Part shown: positions 1 through 6,721 of the stretch, piece by piece
Layout: every line of letters begins with the position of its first letter
How positions within the stretch are numbered: position 1 is the first letter of the stretch
Translations under genes and position numbers: made by a program
The notes under the pieces: model-generated
Databases searched by the model: none
What the model saw: the letters and a program-made list of their open reading frames with translations, nothing else
Told to the model about the DNA's origin: nothing
Assembly (NCBI GenBank): GCA_944377745.1
Contig: CALWFV010000024.1
Location: 1-48,927, forward strand
Direction of reading: 5' to 3'
Length of the DNA stretch: 48,927 nt
Origin: an uncultured Mediterraneibacter sp.
GTDB lineage: Bacteria > Bacillota > Clostridia > Lachnospirales > Lachnospiraceae

Positions 1-184
1 AACGCCCTATCAAGCTCGAATTGCATAAATCGATATTTTTTAGCCACAAGTGTTACAAAAACGCTTGACCACAACAAACTTCTGATGGAGAGGGAATCCC
101 TCCTTCAGTTATTCATTTAGACTTTGTAACTATTAATCCGTAGTCATTATTGACTACACCATTATTATACTAGGAGGAATCAAA
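1..184. other. Upstream region of the flavin reductase gene
   Basis: No gene is visible here. A weak GC-containing hairpin lies at about 82-109 and could be the end of an upstream transcript. A perfect inverted repeat with 7 bp arms and a 4 bp spacer (GTAGTCA/TGACTAC) occupies 140-157, about 20 bp before the AGGAGG ribosome binding site at 172-177. It may be an operator or a leader hairpin. I could not fit a convincing -35/-10 pair with normal spacing. Confidence 0.45.
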
Positions 185-751
185 ATGCGTAAAAATCTTG
201 GAGCAAACCCTTATGTATATCCCCAGCCAGTGCTGATCGTAGCGACCTATGGCGAGGACGGAACTGTGGATGCGATGAATGTGGCTTACGGCGGGATTGT
301 GAACTCAAACCGTATCCAGATCAATATCGGAGTACGGCATAAAACTTCCGACAATATCAAACTGAAAAAGGCGTTTACAGTCGGCATCGCAGATGAGAAA
401 AATCTTGTGGCAGCAGATTATGTAGGAATCGTATCTGGGCATGATGTGCCGGACAAGAGGGAGAAGTCCGGGTTCCATACTGTAAAGAGCGAATTCGTTG
501 ATGCCCCGGTGATCGAGGAACTCCCGATCTCTCTGGAGTGCAGAGTAGAGGAGATCAATCAGTATGATAAGACGCTTCGGATCGTGGCGGAGATCGTCAA
601 TGTGAGTGTGGACGAGGAAATCCTGGATGGAGAGGGGAAGATCGATCCGGAGAAACTTAAGGCCCTCTCCTATGATCCTGCAAACCATACCTATCTGAGA
701 GTGGGAGAAAAAGTGGGGACGGCATTCTCCGACGGGAAAAAGCTGAACTAA
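185..751 (+). CDS. Flavin reductase family protein (FMN-binding split barrel)
   Basis: A 188-residue protein of the flavin reductase-like split-barrel family (DIM6/NTAB type). Proteins of this fold bind FMN and pass electrons to flavin or to a partner enzyme; the partner here is unknown. The N-terminal stretch PQPVLIVATYGEDG, followed by DAMNVAYGG and the region around HKTSDNI, matches the flavin-binding part of the fold, and the length is normal. The start is set by AGGAGG seven bases before the ATG. It is followed after 12 bases by the phosphoesterase gene on the same strand, so the two are probably cotranscribed. A second, only distantly similar flavin reductase lies at 10668-11315. Cytoplasmic; physiological substrate not inferable. 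Confidence 0.8.
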   Translation: MRKNLGANPYVYPQPVLIVATYGEDGTVDAMNVAYGGIVNSNRIQINIGVRHKTSDNIKLKKAFTVGIADEKNLVAADYVGIVSGHDVPDKREKSGFHTVKSEFVDAPVIEELPISLECRVEEINQYDKTLRIVAEIVNVSVDEEILDGEGKIDPEKLKALSYDPANHTYLRVGEKVGTAFSDGKKLN

Positions 752-763
752 GGAGCAGAGAGT

Positions 764-1447
764 ATGAAAATCGCGGTTTTATCAGATACTCACGGACTTC
801 TGAGACCGGAGGCGTCAAAGGTCATCTCGGAATGCGATGCGGTCATTCACGGCGGCGATATCAATTCGCAGAAGATTATTGATGAGATGAAAGCGGCGGC
901 AAAAGAAGATGCGCCGATCTATATCGTGCGGGGAAATAATGACAAAGAATGGGCGGAACAGCTGCCCCATCATCTGGAGTTTACTCTGGCAGGAATGAAT
1001 TTTTATGTGGTACACAATAAAAAGGAACTTCCGTCAGATCTTGGGGACCGTCAGATCATTATTTTCGGGCATTCACACAGGTATTTTGAAGAGAAAAAGG
1101 ACGGCAGGCTCTGGCTGAACCCGGGGAGCTGCGGAAAGAGACGGTTTGATCAGGACATTACTCTGGCGATACTCCGGATCGACGGAGATGCCTGCAGCGT
1201 GGAACGGATCGATATTGAGCATGAGGCGTCCCGGAGAAAAGTTTCGGCCCGGGACGGTGATCTGTTCCCCGCGATCCGCGGAATCTTGAAGCGGATGGAA
1301 AAAGGTCAGCAGGTGGAGCAGATCGCGGCGGATATGAAACTGGAGAAGGAGTTTGTGGAGCAGATATGCAGGATCAAGGTCACTCATCCCGGAGTGACAG
1401 CCCACGGGATCCTGGACAAAGTAGAAGTGAACCGGACCGGGCGCTGA
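764..1447 (+). CDS. YfcE/MJ0936-type metallophosphoesterase with C-terminal extension
   Basis: A calcineurin-like phosphoesterase of 227 residues. Metal-binding motifs are visible in order: DTHG (residues 8-11), GGDIN near 31, RGNND near 56, and GHSHR near 105 followed by NPGS. Relatives hydrolyse phosphodiesters with two divalent metals. Family members are usually 155-185 residues; this one carries about 70 extra residues after 150, ending in a basic, helical segment resembling a helix-turn-helix (about 170-215), whose role I cannot name. It is preceded by an AAGGAG ribosome binding site and follows the flavin reductase gene after 12 bases. Its stop codon lies in the loop of an intrinsic terminator. 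Core assignment is firm; the substrate is unknown. Confidence 0.8.
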   Translation: MKIAVLSDTHGLLRPEASKVISECDAVIHGGDINSQKIIDEMKAAAKEDAPIYIVRGNNDKEWAEQLPHHLEFTLAGMNFYVVHNKKELPSDLGDRQIIIFGHSHRYFEEKKDGRLWLNPGSCGKRRFDQDITLAILRIDGDACSVERIDIEHEASRRKVSARDGDLFPAIRGILKRMEKGQQVEQIAADMKLEKEFVEQICRIKVTHPGVTAHGILDKVEVNRTGR

Positions 1448-1467
1448 AGAGCGTCCGGTCCGGTTTT
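1431..1467 (+). terminator. Intrinsic terminator overlapping the phosphoesterase stop codon
   Basis: A 14 bp stem (ACCGGACCGGGCGC paired with GCGTCCGGTCCGGT, one wobble pair) with a loop of six bases is followed by TTTT. The phosphoesterase stop codon lies in the loop, so the last codons form the 5' arm of the hairpin. Confidence 0.85.
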
Positions 1468-1479
1468 ATACTGAAGGTA

Positions 1480-2781
1480 TCAGAAAGGTATCTTGCGCGT
1501 TTGTGTCACCATATGGCAGATGATCTCCTGGACAGCCTCTGCACCGATCTCGGTATCCAGCGTGATGTCATAATTTCCTGAGTGTCCCCAGATCCGTTTG
1601 GTATAATAATGATAGTTGTCTGAACGTCTCCGGTCCATCTTACGGATCTTCTGGCGGGCGTCTTCTTCGGACAGGTTTTCGATTTTCATGATCCGTTTTA
1701 CACGGTAATCTTCCGGTGCGTGGAGATAGACTTTCAGACAGGCTTTCCGGTCACGGAGAAAATAATCCGCGCAGCGTCCGAGGATAACGCAGTTTCCTTT
1801 CTCCGCCAGCTCGCGGATGACCTTCCCTTCTGATTCAAAGATGGCGTCCCTGGGCGCTTCCTGGGTATCCGAATAGATATACATCTGGCTTACCAGGTCA
1901 TAGAGAAAGCTGTTGGTCATATTTTCTTCCCTGTCTTTGATGAACTGGGGAGTATATCCGGTGGAACCCGCCGTCATCTGAATGATTTCGTTGTCATAGA
2001 AAGCAAATCCAAGCTTTTCGGCAAGCGCCTTCCCGATATCATGTCCGCCGCTTCCGTACTGGCGCCCGATGACAATGACAGTATGAGGCGCGGAATCATG
2101 ATTTTCAGAATGAGGCTGCGCAGTCTGATCCTGTCTGCTTTCGGAGGATCCGAAGAGCAGAGACGGCAGGAAAGAAAGCCAGCGTCCGAAAAGACGGGCG
2201 ATGAATCCTACCAGCAGCGCCGCGATGATCGTTCCCTCCCTGACCCCGTCAAGACGATGGGCAAAGATCAGGGAAAGGACGGCCGCGATGACGGTCAGCG
2301 ACACATCAAAGGCAACTTTTGTCGAACCGAACTCTGTCTTCCATGTAGAGGAGACGGCGCGGACAAAAGATTCACCCGGAAGCATTGCTACGTTTGCAAG
2401 AACTTCCGTGTACACGCCGAATCCCAGGATCAGACATCCGATCAGGAGATAGACCACAGAGGAGATATAACTCTGCGGGTCAACAAAAAAGAGCAGCATC
2501 ATGGTCAGATCGATGAAATATCCGAACAGGATGGAAATCGGGATCTGGAGCAGGTGCTCCGCCTTAAAATCCCTGCGCAGGATGATGAGCTGGATCAGGA
2601 TCAGCAGAAGGCTGAAGGCAATCGTGAACTGTCCCAGCGTAAACGGAAAGTTCAGGCTGAGTACATAGGGGATCGATGAGATCGGGGACGTACCCAGATT
2701 CGCCTTTGTGATCAGGCTGACTCCCAGCGAGTTGATAAAAAGTCCGATGAGAAATACAATGTAGCGTTTCAGTTTTTCCAT
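1480..2781 (-). CDS. YczE-type membrane protein fused to a cytidylate-kinase-like domain
   Basis: A 433-residue two-part protein. Residues 1 to about 210 form five or six membrane segments of the YczE/YitT-like family, with the family signature KANLGTSPISSIPYV near residue 27. After a short polar linker, residues 235-425 are a cytidylate-kinase-like P-loop domain: IGRQYGSGGHDIGKALAEKL gives the nucleotide loop, and GRCADYFL and RRRSDNYHYYT follow. The kinase half would sit in the cytosol; the substrate of this family is not established. A stand-alone YczE paralogue without kinase lies at 39470-40132. GGAGG precedes the ATG by 11 bases. Its 3' end converges with the phosphoesterase terminator. 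Architecture is clear, function is not. Confidence 0.8.
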   Translation of the reverse strand: MEKLKRYIVFLIGLFINSLGVSLITKANLGTSPISSIPYVLSLNFPFTLGQFTIAFSLLLILIQLIILRRDFKAEHLLQIPISILFGYFIDLTMMLLFFVDPQSYISSVVYLLIGCLILGFGVYTEVLANVAMLPGESFVRAVSSTWKTEFGSTKVAFDVSLTVIAAVLSLIFAHRLDGVREGTIIAALLVGFIARLFGRWLSFLPSLLFGSSESRQDQTAQPHSENHDSAPHTVIVIGRQYGSGGHDIGKALAEKLGFAFYDNEIIQMTAGSTGYTPQFIKDREENMTNSFLYDLVSQMYIYSDTQEAPRDAIFESEGKVIRELAEKGNCVILGRCADYFLRDRKACLKVYLHAPEDYRVKRIMKIENLSEEDARQKIRKMDRRRSDNYHYYTKRIWGHSGNYDITLDTEIGAEAVQEIICHMVTQTRKIPF

Positions 2782-2869
2782 ATTTTATCAGTCCTCCCTC
2801 GTAATAACAAACGGAGCGCAAAGCGGACCGTCCGTTGGAATAAATTTTTGCATATACTCGATGAATACG

Positions 2870-3286
2870 TCAGGATAAAGTGTTTTCGTAGATCCGGAGA
2901 AACACATTCATAAAGGCTTCCCGTTCCGATTCGGAAATCCCGCGGAAGGCCTTCTCTTCCATTTCCGAAAATGTTTCTGTTACCAGCGCAAGCTGTTCCT
3001 TCCCCTTCTCTGTCAGAAAAACATAGAGACTGCGGCGGTTTCCGTTCAACATCCGGCGTTCTACAAGTCCGGAGACCTCCATGCGGTTCAGGAGCGTGGT
3101 GAGCGTACCCGGCTCAATATGGCATCCCCGGGCAATATCTTTCTGCCCGGCCCCGTCGTGATCCTTCAGGTAGTCCAAGACTTTCGGCTGTCCTATGGTC
3201 AGGCCGGAATCTTTGAGCCTGTTCAAAAGTTCTTTCTGAAACATGGAATGTTCCGACATGATCAGATAGTGAAATGTTGGGGACAT
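2870..3286 (-). CDS. MarR family transcriptional regulator
   Basis: A 138-residue winged-helix repressor. The recognition region GQPKVLDYLKDHDGAGQKDIARGCHIEPGTLTTLLNRMEVSGLVERR (residues about 32-78, quoted here only as a region) is followed by the wing NGNRRSLYVFLTEKG, and the terminal helices form the dimer interface. The start follows AAAGGAG by seven bases. A near-perfect promoter (3409-3437) and a pair of TTTGAATT direct repeats over its start region point to autorepression. The downstream gene on the same strand, the YczE-kinase fusion, starts 88 bases after this stop and is a plausible regulatory target through read-through. The ligand is unknown. Confidence 0.88.
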   Translation of the reverse strand: MSPTFHYLIMSEHSMFQKELLNRLKDSGLTIGQPKVLDYLKDHDGAGQKDIARGCHIEPGTLTTLLNRMEVSGLVERRMLNGNRRSLYVFLTEKGKEQLALVTETFSEMEEKAFRGISESEREAFMNVFLRIYENTLS

Positions 3287-3373
3287 GATATCGCTCCTTT
3301 CAGATGTGCGGCAGCAGCTGTGCGTTTACGCACACTTTGCTCAGTTTACAGGATTTTCGGATCAAATAAAAAG

Positions 3374-3437
3374 TTTGAATTGAAATAATTTGAATTCGAA
3401 CAAAAGATATTATAGTGTTCAGATCATGGATTGTCAA
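3374..3437 (-). promoter_or_regulatory. marR promoter with overlapping operator-like repeats
   Basis: On the minus strand TTGACA (3437-3432), a 17 bp spacer and TATAAT (3414-3409) form a consensus sigma-A promoter. Two direct copies of TTTGAATT (3374-3381 and 3389-3396), 15 bp apart and followed by GAAA or CGAA, cover the expected start site just downstream. This arrangement suits a repressor that blocks its own transcription. The repeats as operator are an inference. Confidence 0.7.
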
Positions 3438-3483
3438 GAGACGGCTGAACTGTGACTCATATTCTTAAGTTTTTTGAATTTTC

Positions 3484-3512
3484 ATGACAGGGGAAAACAT
3501 ATCTGGCATAAT
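3484..3512 (+). promoter_or_regulatory. Possible promoter of the GNAT gene
   Basis: ATGACA (3484-3489), a 17 bp spacer and CATAAT (3507-3512) form a weak sigma-A-like pair upstream of the acetyltransferase gene and divergent from the marR promoter. Confidence 0.4.
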
Positions 3513-3541
3513 TAGAGCAGGAGGATGCGAAAACCCGGACA

Positions 3542-4111
3542 ATGATCGAAATATACGGAAAGAAGGTGGATTTTGTGGATATGAAAAGACTGGATCCGAT
3601 TGTGGAAATGTTGAAAGAAGGAGAGGGAAAGCCTGCGCCTCATTTTGAAGTGCGGATCATGAAGGAAACGGAGTACCCGGTCCTGAAAGACTTTCTTTAT
3701 GAGGCAATCTTTGTCCCTGAAGGTGAAGAAGCGCCGGAACGGTCGATCCTTGAGCAGCCGGAATTACAGGTTTATATTTCTGACTTTGGACAGGGTGAGG
3801 GCGACTGCGCCGTGTCAGCGATAGTGGATGGAAAGATCATTGGCGTCGCATGGTCGAGGATCATGGACGACTATGGACATATAGACGATGAGACCCCCTC
3901 CCTTGCCATTGCTGTGTATAAGGACTATCGGGGGAATGGGATCGGGAAGGAACTGCTTTCGTTTCTTTTGTCCTGTATGAAAGAGAAAGGATATAAACAG
4001 GTGTCTCTGTCGGTACAGAAACAAAATCCTGCCGTAAGATTATATAAGAAGACAGGATTTATAACAGTGAAGGAAACGGATGAAGAGTATATCATGGTGC
4101 GGACCATATAA
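3542..4111 (+). CDS. GNAT family N-acetyltransferase
   Basis: A 189-residue acetyltransferase of the GNAT fold. The acetyl-CoA binding motif A is seen as VYKDYRGNGIGKELLSFLL (about residues 122-140), and the C-terminal NPAVRLYKKTGF motif is typical. The substrate cannot be read from sequence. The ATG at 3542 has its GGAGG about 16 bases upstream, which is far; an internal ATG at about 3581 is a possible alternative start. Divergent from marR, so the MarR protein could also affect it. Downstream it converges with the rpn gene across a shared hairpin terminator. Confidence 0.8.
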   Translation: MIEIYGKKVDFVDMKRLDPIVEMLKEGEGKPAPHFEVRIMKETEYPVLKDFLYEAIFVPEGEEAPERSILEQPELQVYISDFGQGEGDCAVSAIVDGKIIGVAWSRIMDDYGHIDDETPSLAIAVYKDYRGNGIGKELLSFLLSCMKEKGYKQVSLSVQKQNPAVRLYKKTGFITVKETDEEYIMVRTI

Positions 4112-4125
4112 AAGATTGTGATGGA

Positions 4126-4160
4126 AAAAGGCGGGAACAGTGCCTGTCACTGATCCCGTC
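4126..4160 (-). terminator. Terminator between convergent GNAT and rpn genes
   Basis: A stem of about 12 bp (left arm GGCGGGAACAGTG, right arm CACTGATCCCGTC, with two mismatches) and a five-base loop is followed on the minus strand by TTTTT. It should end the rpn transcript and may also slow the acetyltransferase transcript. Confidence 0.6.
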
Positions 4161-4204
4161 ATTTCCCGGCATGTGTATTTCGTGGACGGTAGAAGAAACA
4201 CAGA

Positions 4205-5107
4205 TCAGATCCCGTATTCTTTATAAAGTTCCTCCCGGTATTCCGGGTCTGCTGCGATTTTCAGAATGAGATCATCTTTCTTTTCTTTATTCAGTATCAT
4301 GATCAGTCTGCTGTAACGTTCCTGACCGATACGTTCGCCTTCTTCCCGTCCTTTCTCTATTGCATCATCCCATATCATCTGTCCGAGTTTTGTCATCGCA
4401 ATCGCCTCCTTTATTGATTCCAGGTCATTGTTATTCAGAAATTTTACTGCGAACACATACAGAATAGCTTCCATCTTTTCGATATCTGCTTTGGGAAAAT
4501 CCATCTCTGCATTTTTCAGTACCTGTATGCATTTCAGGATACGTTCGGTCTGCCCACTGTCTCCACTCATGAGCGGGGAGAACAGCAGGGGGATAATATC
4601 TCCTCTGGTCAACTCTCTGGGCGGATCTGAGGTTATTTTTTCAAGGAGCTTATCGGCATCGTCATCTTTCAGACGCAGAAGATTCACCCGATAAGTATTA
4701 ATCCCTTCGGTGAGAGTATCCTGAAGATTTTTTACTTTGGAAGAGCATATGACATAGGTTACAACCGGGGAATTGTAAATCCTTGCGGTTGAAGCCTCGT
4801 ACTCACGGAACCGTTTGAGATCTTCTGTGGAAATGGAATCGCTTTCAAACTCAAAATGATAGTACATTCCGTTTTCCGTTTCATAGAGAAAATCCTCGTA
4901 CATATGCCTGGTTTCCAAATTGACAATTTCTGTGGGAGCCGCCCGGAGCGCTTTTTCACGGATCCCCAGCCAGTGGATGAGTTCGTCTCCAAAATAAGCA
5001 GCGGCAGATTTGAGTGCCAGGTCCTCGCAATGAGCGGGACCGTTTTGTCTTTTGTTGTCGTCCTGCAAGATGACCTCCGTTTCCAGCGGCACAGGAACTG
5101 TCTCCAC
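4205..5107 (-). CDS. Rpn family recombination-promoting nuclease / putative transposase-like protein
   Basis: A 300-residue protein of the Rpn/PD-(D/E)XK superfamily. The N-terminal nuclease-like region has MYEDFLYETENG, then YYHFEFESD (acidic pair, but without the usual lysine), then DLKRFREYEASTARIY and VVTYVICSSK, as in other clostridial Rpn proteins. The C-terminal half is helical, with MTKLGQMIWDDAIEKGREEG. E. coli Rpn proteins are Ca-dependent DNA endonucleases that raise recombination; activity here is inferred. The frame matching its duplicate starts at GTG (5107), where the duplicate has ATG; neither has a Shine-Dalgarno sequence. It is the intact member of a duplicated module whose second copy at 8008-8894 is frameshifted. 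A leader of about 240 bases with two hairpins precedes it. Confidence 0.75.
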   Translation of the reverse strand: METVPVPLETEVILQDDNKRQNGPAHCEDLALKSAAAYFGDELIHWLGIREKALRAAPTEIVNLETRHMYEDFLYETENGMYYHFEFESDSISTEDLKRFREYEASTARIYNSPVVTYVICSSKVKNLQDTLTEGINTYRVNLLRLKDDDADKLLEKITSDPPRELTRGDIIPLLFSPLMSGDSGQTERILKCIQVLKNAEMDFPKADIEKMEAILYVFAVKFLNNNDLESIKEAIAMTKLGQMIWDDAIEKGREEGERIGQERYSRLIMILNKEKKDDLILKIAADPEYREELYKEYGI

Positions 5108-5350
5108 ATCTTTATAATAGCATATCAGCCAGCAGTCTGCTTTTTATTTCTGTAATTTTTTTGAACTGTTACAATGTTTACGATATTAAAATTTGAAAGT
5201 TCCTTCTAATGTGCTCATTGGATATCTGCCCGAACCGGACGTGGATAGTCAGATGAGTAAGCTTCGGATGAAGAACATCCGAAATATGAAATGAAAATGG
5301 AACAAAGCGATATGGCGGCAGTACTGTGTAAAACTTCTGGCTTTGGAAAT
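5108..5350 (-). other. Structured 5' leader of rpn copy 1
   Basis: The sequence between the rpn promoter and start codon is conserved with the leader of copy 2 (8895-9120). Two hairpins stand out: 5228-5240 (GTCCG/CGGGC on the minus strand, one G-U pair) and 5263-5283 (8 bp stem TTCGGATG/CATCCGAA, loop of five). Several stem positions differ between copies in a compensatory way. No Shine-Dalgarno sequence lies before the start. A reading frame of conserved residues (PFSFHI, HL, VRFGQISNE) can also be translated here in both copies, so an old coding origin is not excluded. Confidence 0.55.
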
Positions 5351-5351
5351 T

Positions 5352-5380
5352 ATGATAGCATGGAGAAAAAAAGAGGGCAA
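5352..5380 (-). promoter_or_regulatory. rpn copy 1 promoter
   Basis: On the minus strand TTGCCC (5380-5375), a 17 bp spacer and TATCAT (5357-5352), with TG one base before the -10 as in extended -10 promoters. The same geometry, TTGTCT-17-TATCAT, is conserved in the duplicate at 9122-9150. Confidence 0.6.
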
Positions 5381-5404
5381 GCAACTTTTTGATGCATGAT
5401 CTCA

Positions 5405-5433
5405 TTGAAGGAAATGAACCGCATTGATATAAT
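5405..5433 (+). promoter_or_regulatory. Forward promoter of the rpn module, copy 1
   Basis: TTGAAG (5405-5410), 17 bp, TATAAT (5428-5433), with an extended -10 (TGA before TATAAT). It diverges from the rpn promoter and drives the RibD-like pseudogene. An identical -35, spacing and -10 occur at 9183-9211 in the second copy. Confidence 0.7.
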
Positions 5434-5468
5434 GAGGATGAGCGCTGCAGATATAAAGGAGAGGATGA

Positions 5469-6006
5469 ATGAGACGAACGATTTTATATATTGCGATGAG
5501 TTTGGACGGATATATTGCAGATAAGTTTGGACAGGTGGATTGGCTGGGAGGGCAGGATCCTGCGGATGAGAATGAGGGGACTTATCCGGAATTTATACAA
5601 ACGGTCGATACGGTAATCATGGGGGAAGACCTATCATCAGGTGGCGACTGAACTTTCTCCGAATGAATGGGTCTACAGCAATCTTACAACATATGTGATC
5701 ACACACCATGAGAAGGAGCCGGACGAGAAGATAAAATTTGTTCAGCACTCTCCTGCAAGCCTGATCCGGGATCTGAAAAACAGTGAAGGCAGAGATATCT
5801 GGATCTGCGGAGGAGCAGAGATCGTACGGCAGCTCATGCAGGATGATCTGATCGACAGGTTCTATATCTCGATCATTCCGGTCGTACTGGGAGATGGGAT
5901 CCGGCTCTTCGGAAGAATGGAGAAAAAAATGGAATTGAAACTGTTGGAAACCAGAAGCTGGAATGGGATAACAGAACTGCGCTACGAGAGGCAAACGGGT
6001 ATATAA
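5469..6006 (+). pseudogene. RibD C-terminal / DHFR-like reductase, frameshifted
   Basis: Two pieces of one dihydrofolate-reductase-fold protein. The first 50 residues (ILYIAMSLDGYIADK, VDWLGGQDP, FIQTVDTVIMG) are in one frame and the rest (KTYHQVATELSP, YVITHH, DIWICGGAEIVRQL, IIPVVLGDGIRLF) in another. The break is in a run of five G at 5621-5625: removing one G restores a continuous protein of about 178 residues. Family members are NADPH-dependent reductases of unclear substrate. AAGGAG precedes the ATG and a good promoter lies at 5405-5433. The lesion is a single homopolymer indel, so it may be recent or a sequencing error. Confidence 0.8.
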
Positions 6007-6079
6007 GAAATACCGGGAGAATTCGGAAAGTGCACTTTGTGAAAAACAGATTATAAAATGAACATAACGGAGGTATAAA

Positions 6080-6688
6080 ATGGATTTTAGTAAATTTGTA
6101 TGGACAAGGGAACCGGAAAGCTGGACGGTCAATAAAGACGACACAGTGGAGATTGTTACAAAACCTCACACGGATCTGTGGCAGAGGACATATTATCATT
6201 TTCGGAATGACAACGCTCCTGTGTTCCAGATGGAGACAGAGGAGAAATATTTCAGCTTTGTTGTCAGGACGGATTTTCAGGAAAGCCACCACAGATTCGA
6301 TCAGTGCGGGATCGTTATGTATCTGGACAGCGAGAACTGGCTGAAGGGCTCTGTTGAATATGAGAATGAGGCGTATCAGCATATGGGAAGTGTAGTGACA
6401 AATGAGGGATACTCTGACTGGGCGACAACGGTGATCGATGCGTCGGTAAAATCAATGTGGTACCGCTTCAGCAGAAGAGAGGATGACTACTGCATTGAAT
6501 GCTCTTCGGATGGGATTCATTTTCAGCAGATGAGGATCTGCCATATGCATAAGGGCGGCGGGATGATCCGATTTGGCATCTATGCCTGTTCGCCGGAGGA
6601 CTCGTCCTTTAAAGCGGTGTTTTCTGACATGAAGCTGACGGAGTGCCAGTGGTTGGCGCATGACGGGCAGCAGCCGGACGAAGAATGA
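6080..6688 (+). CDS. DUF1349 family protein (concanavalin-like fold)
   Basis: A 202-residue soluble protein matching the DUF1349 family, which adopts a concanavalin A-like lectin/glucanase fold. Features seen: FVWTREPESW at the N-terminus, DQCGIVMYLDSENWLKGSVEYE near residue 75-96 (cited by position), SVVTNEGYSDW, and a C-terminal MIRFGIYACSPED with FSDMKL. Relatives are described as regulators or as carbohydrate-related proteins, without firm biochemical assignment. No signal peptide, so cytoplasmic. GGAGG precedes the ATG by seven bases. It is 33 bases ahead of the S51 peptidase gene and could share a transcript with it. Confidence 0.75.
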   Translation: MDFSKFVWTREPESWTVNKDDTVEIVTKPHTDLWQRTYYHFRNDNAPVFQMETEEKYFSFVVRTDFQESHHRFDQCGIVMYLDSENWLKGSVEYENEAYQHMGSVVTNEGYSDWATTVIDASVKSMWYRFSRREDDYCIECSSDGIHFQQMRICHMHKGGGMIRFGIYACSPEDSSFKAVFSDMKLTECQWLAHDGQQPDEE

Positions 6689-6721
6689 AGAAATAAAGAT
6701 CACAGGCAGGAGGTTTACCTA

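Noticed and set aside
2041-2679. A 212-residue plus-strand reading frame opposite the YczE-kinase gene
   Set aside because: Polar, repetitive composition and full overlap with a well supported minus-strand gene mark it as a shadow frame.
5178-5405. A 75-residue minus-strand frame in the rpn leader as a gene
   Set aside because: The same frame is interrupted in the second copy, and the conserved blocks are better explained by the hairpins, though a remnant coding origin is not excluded.
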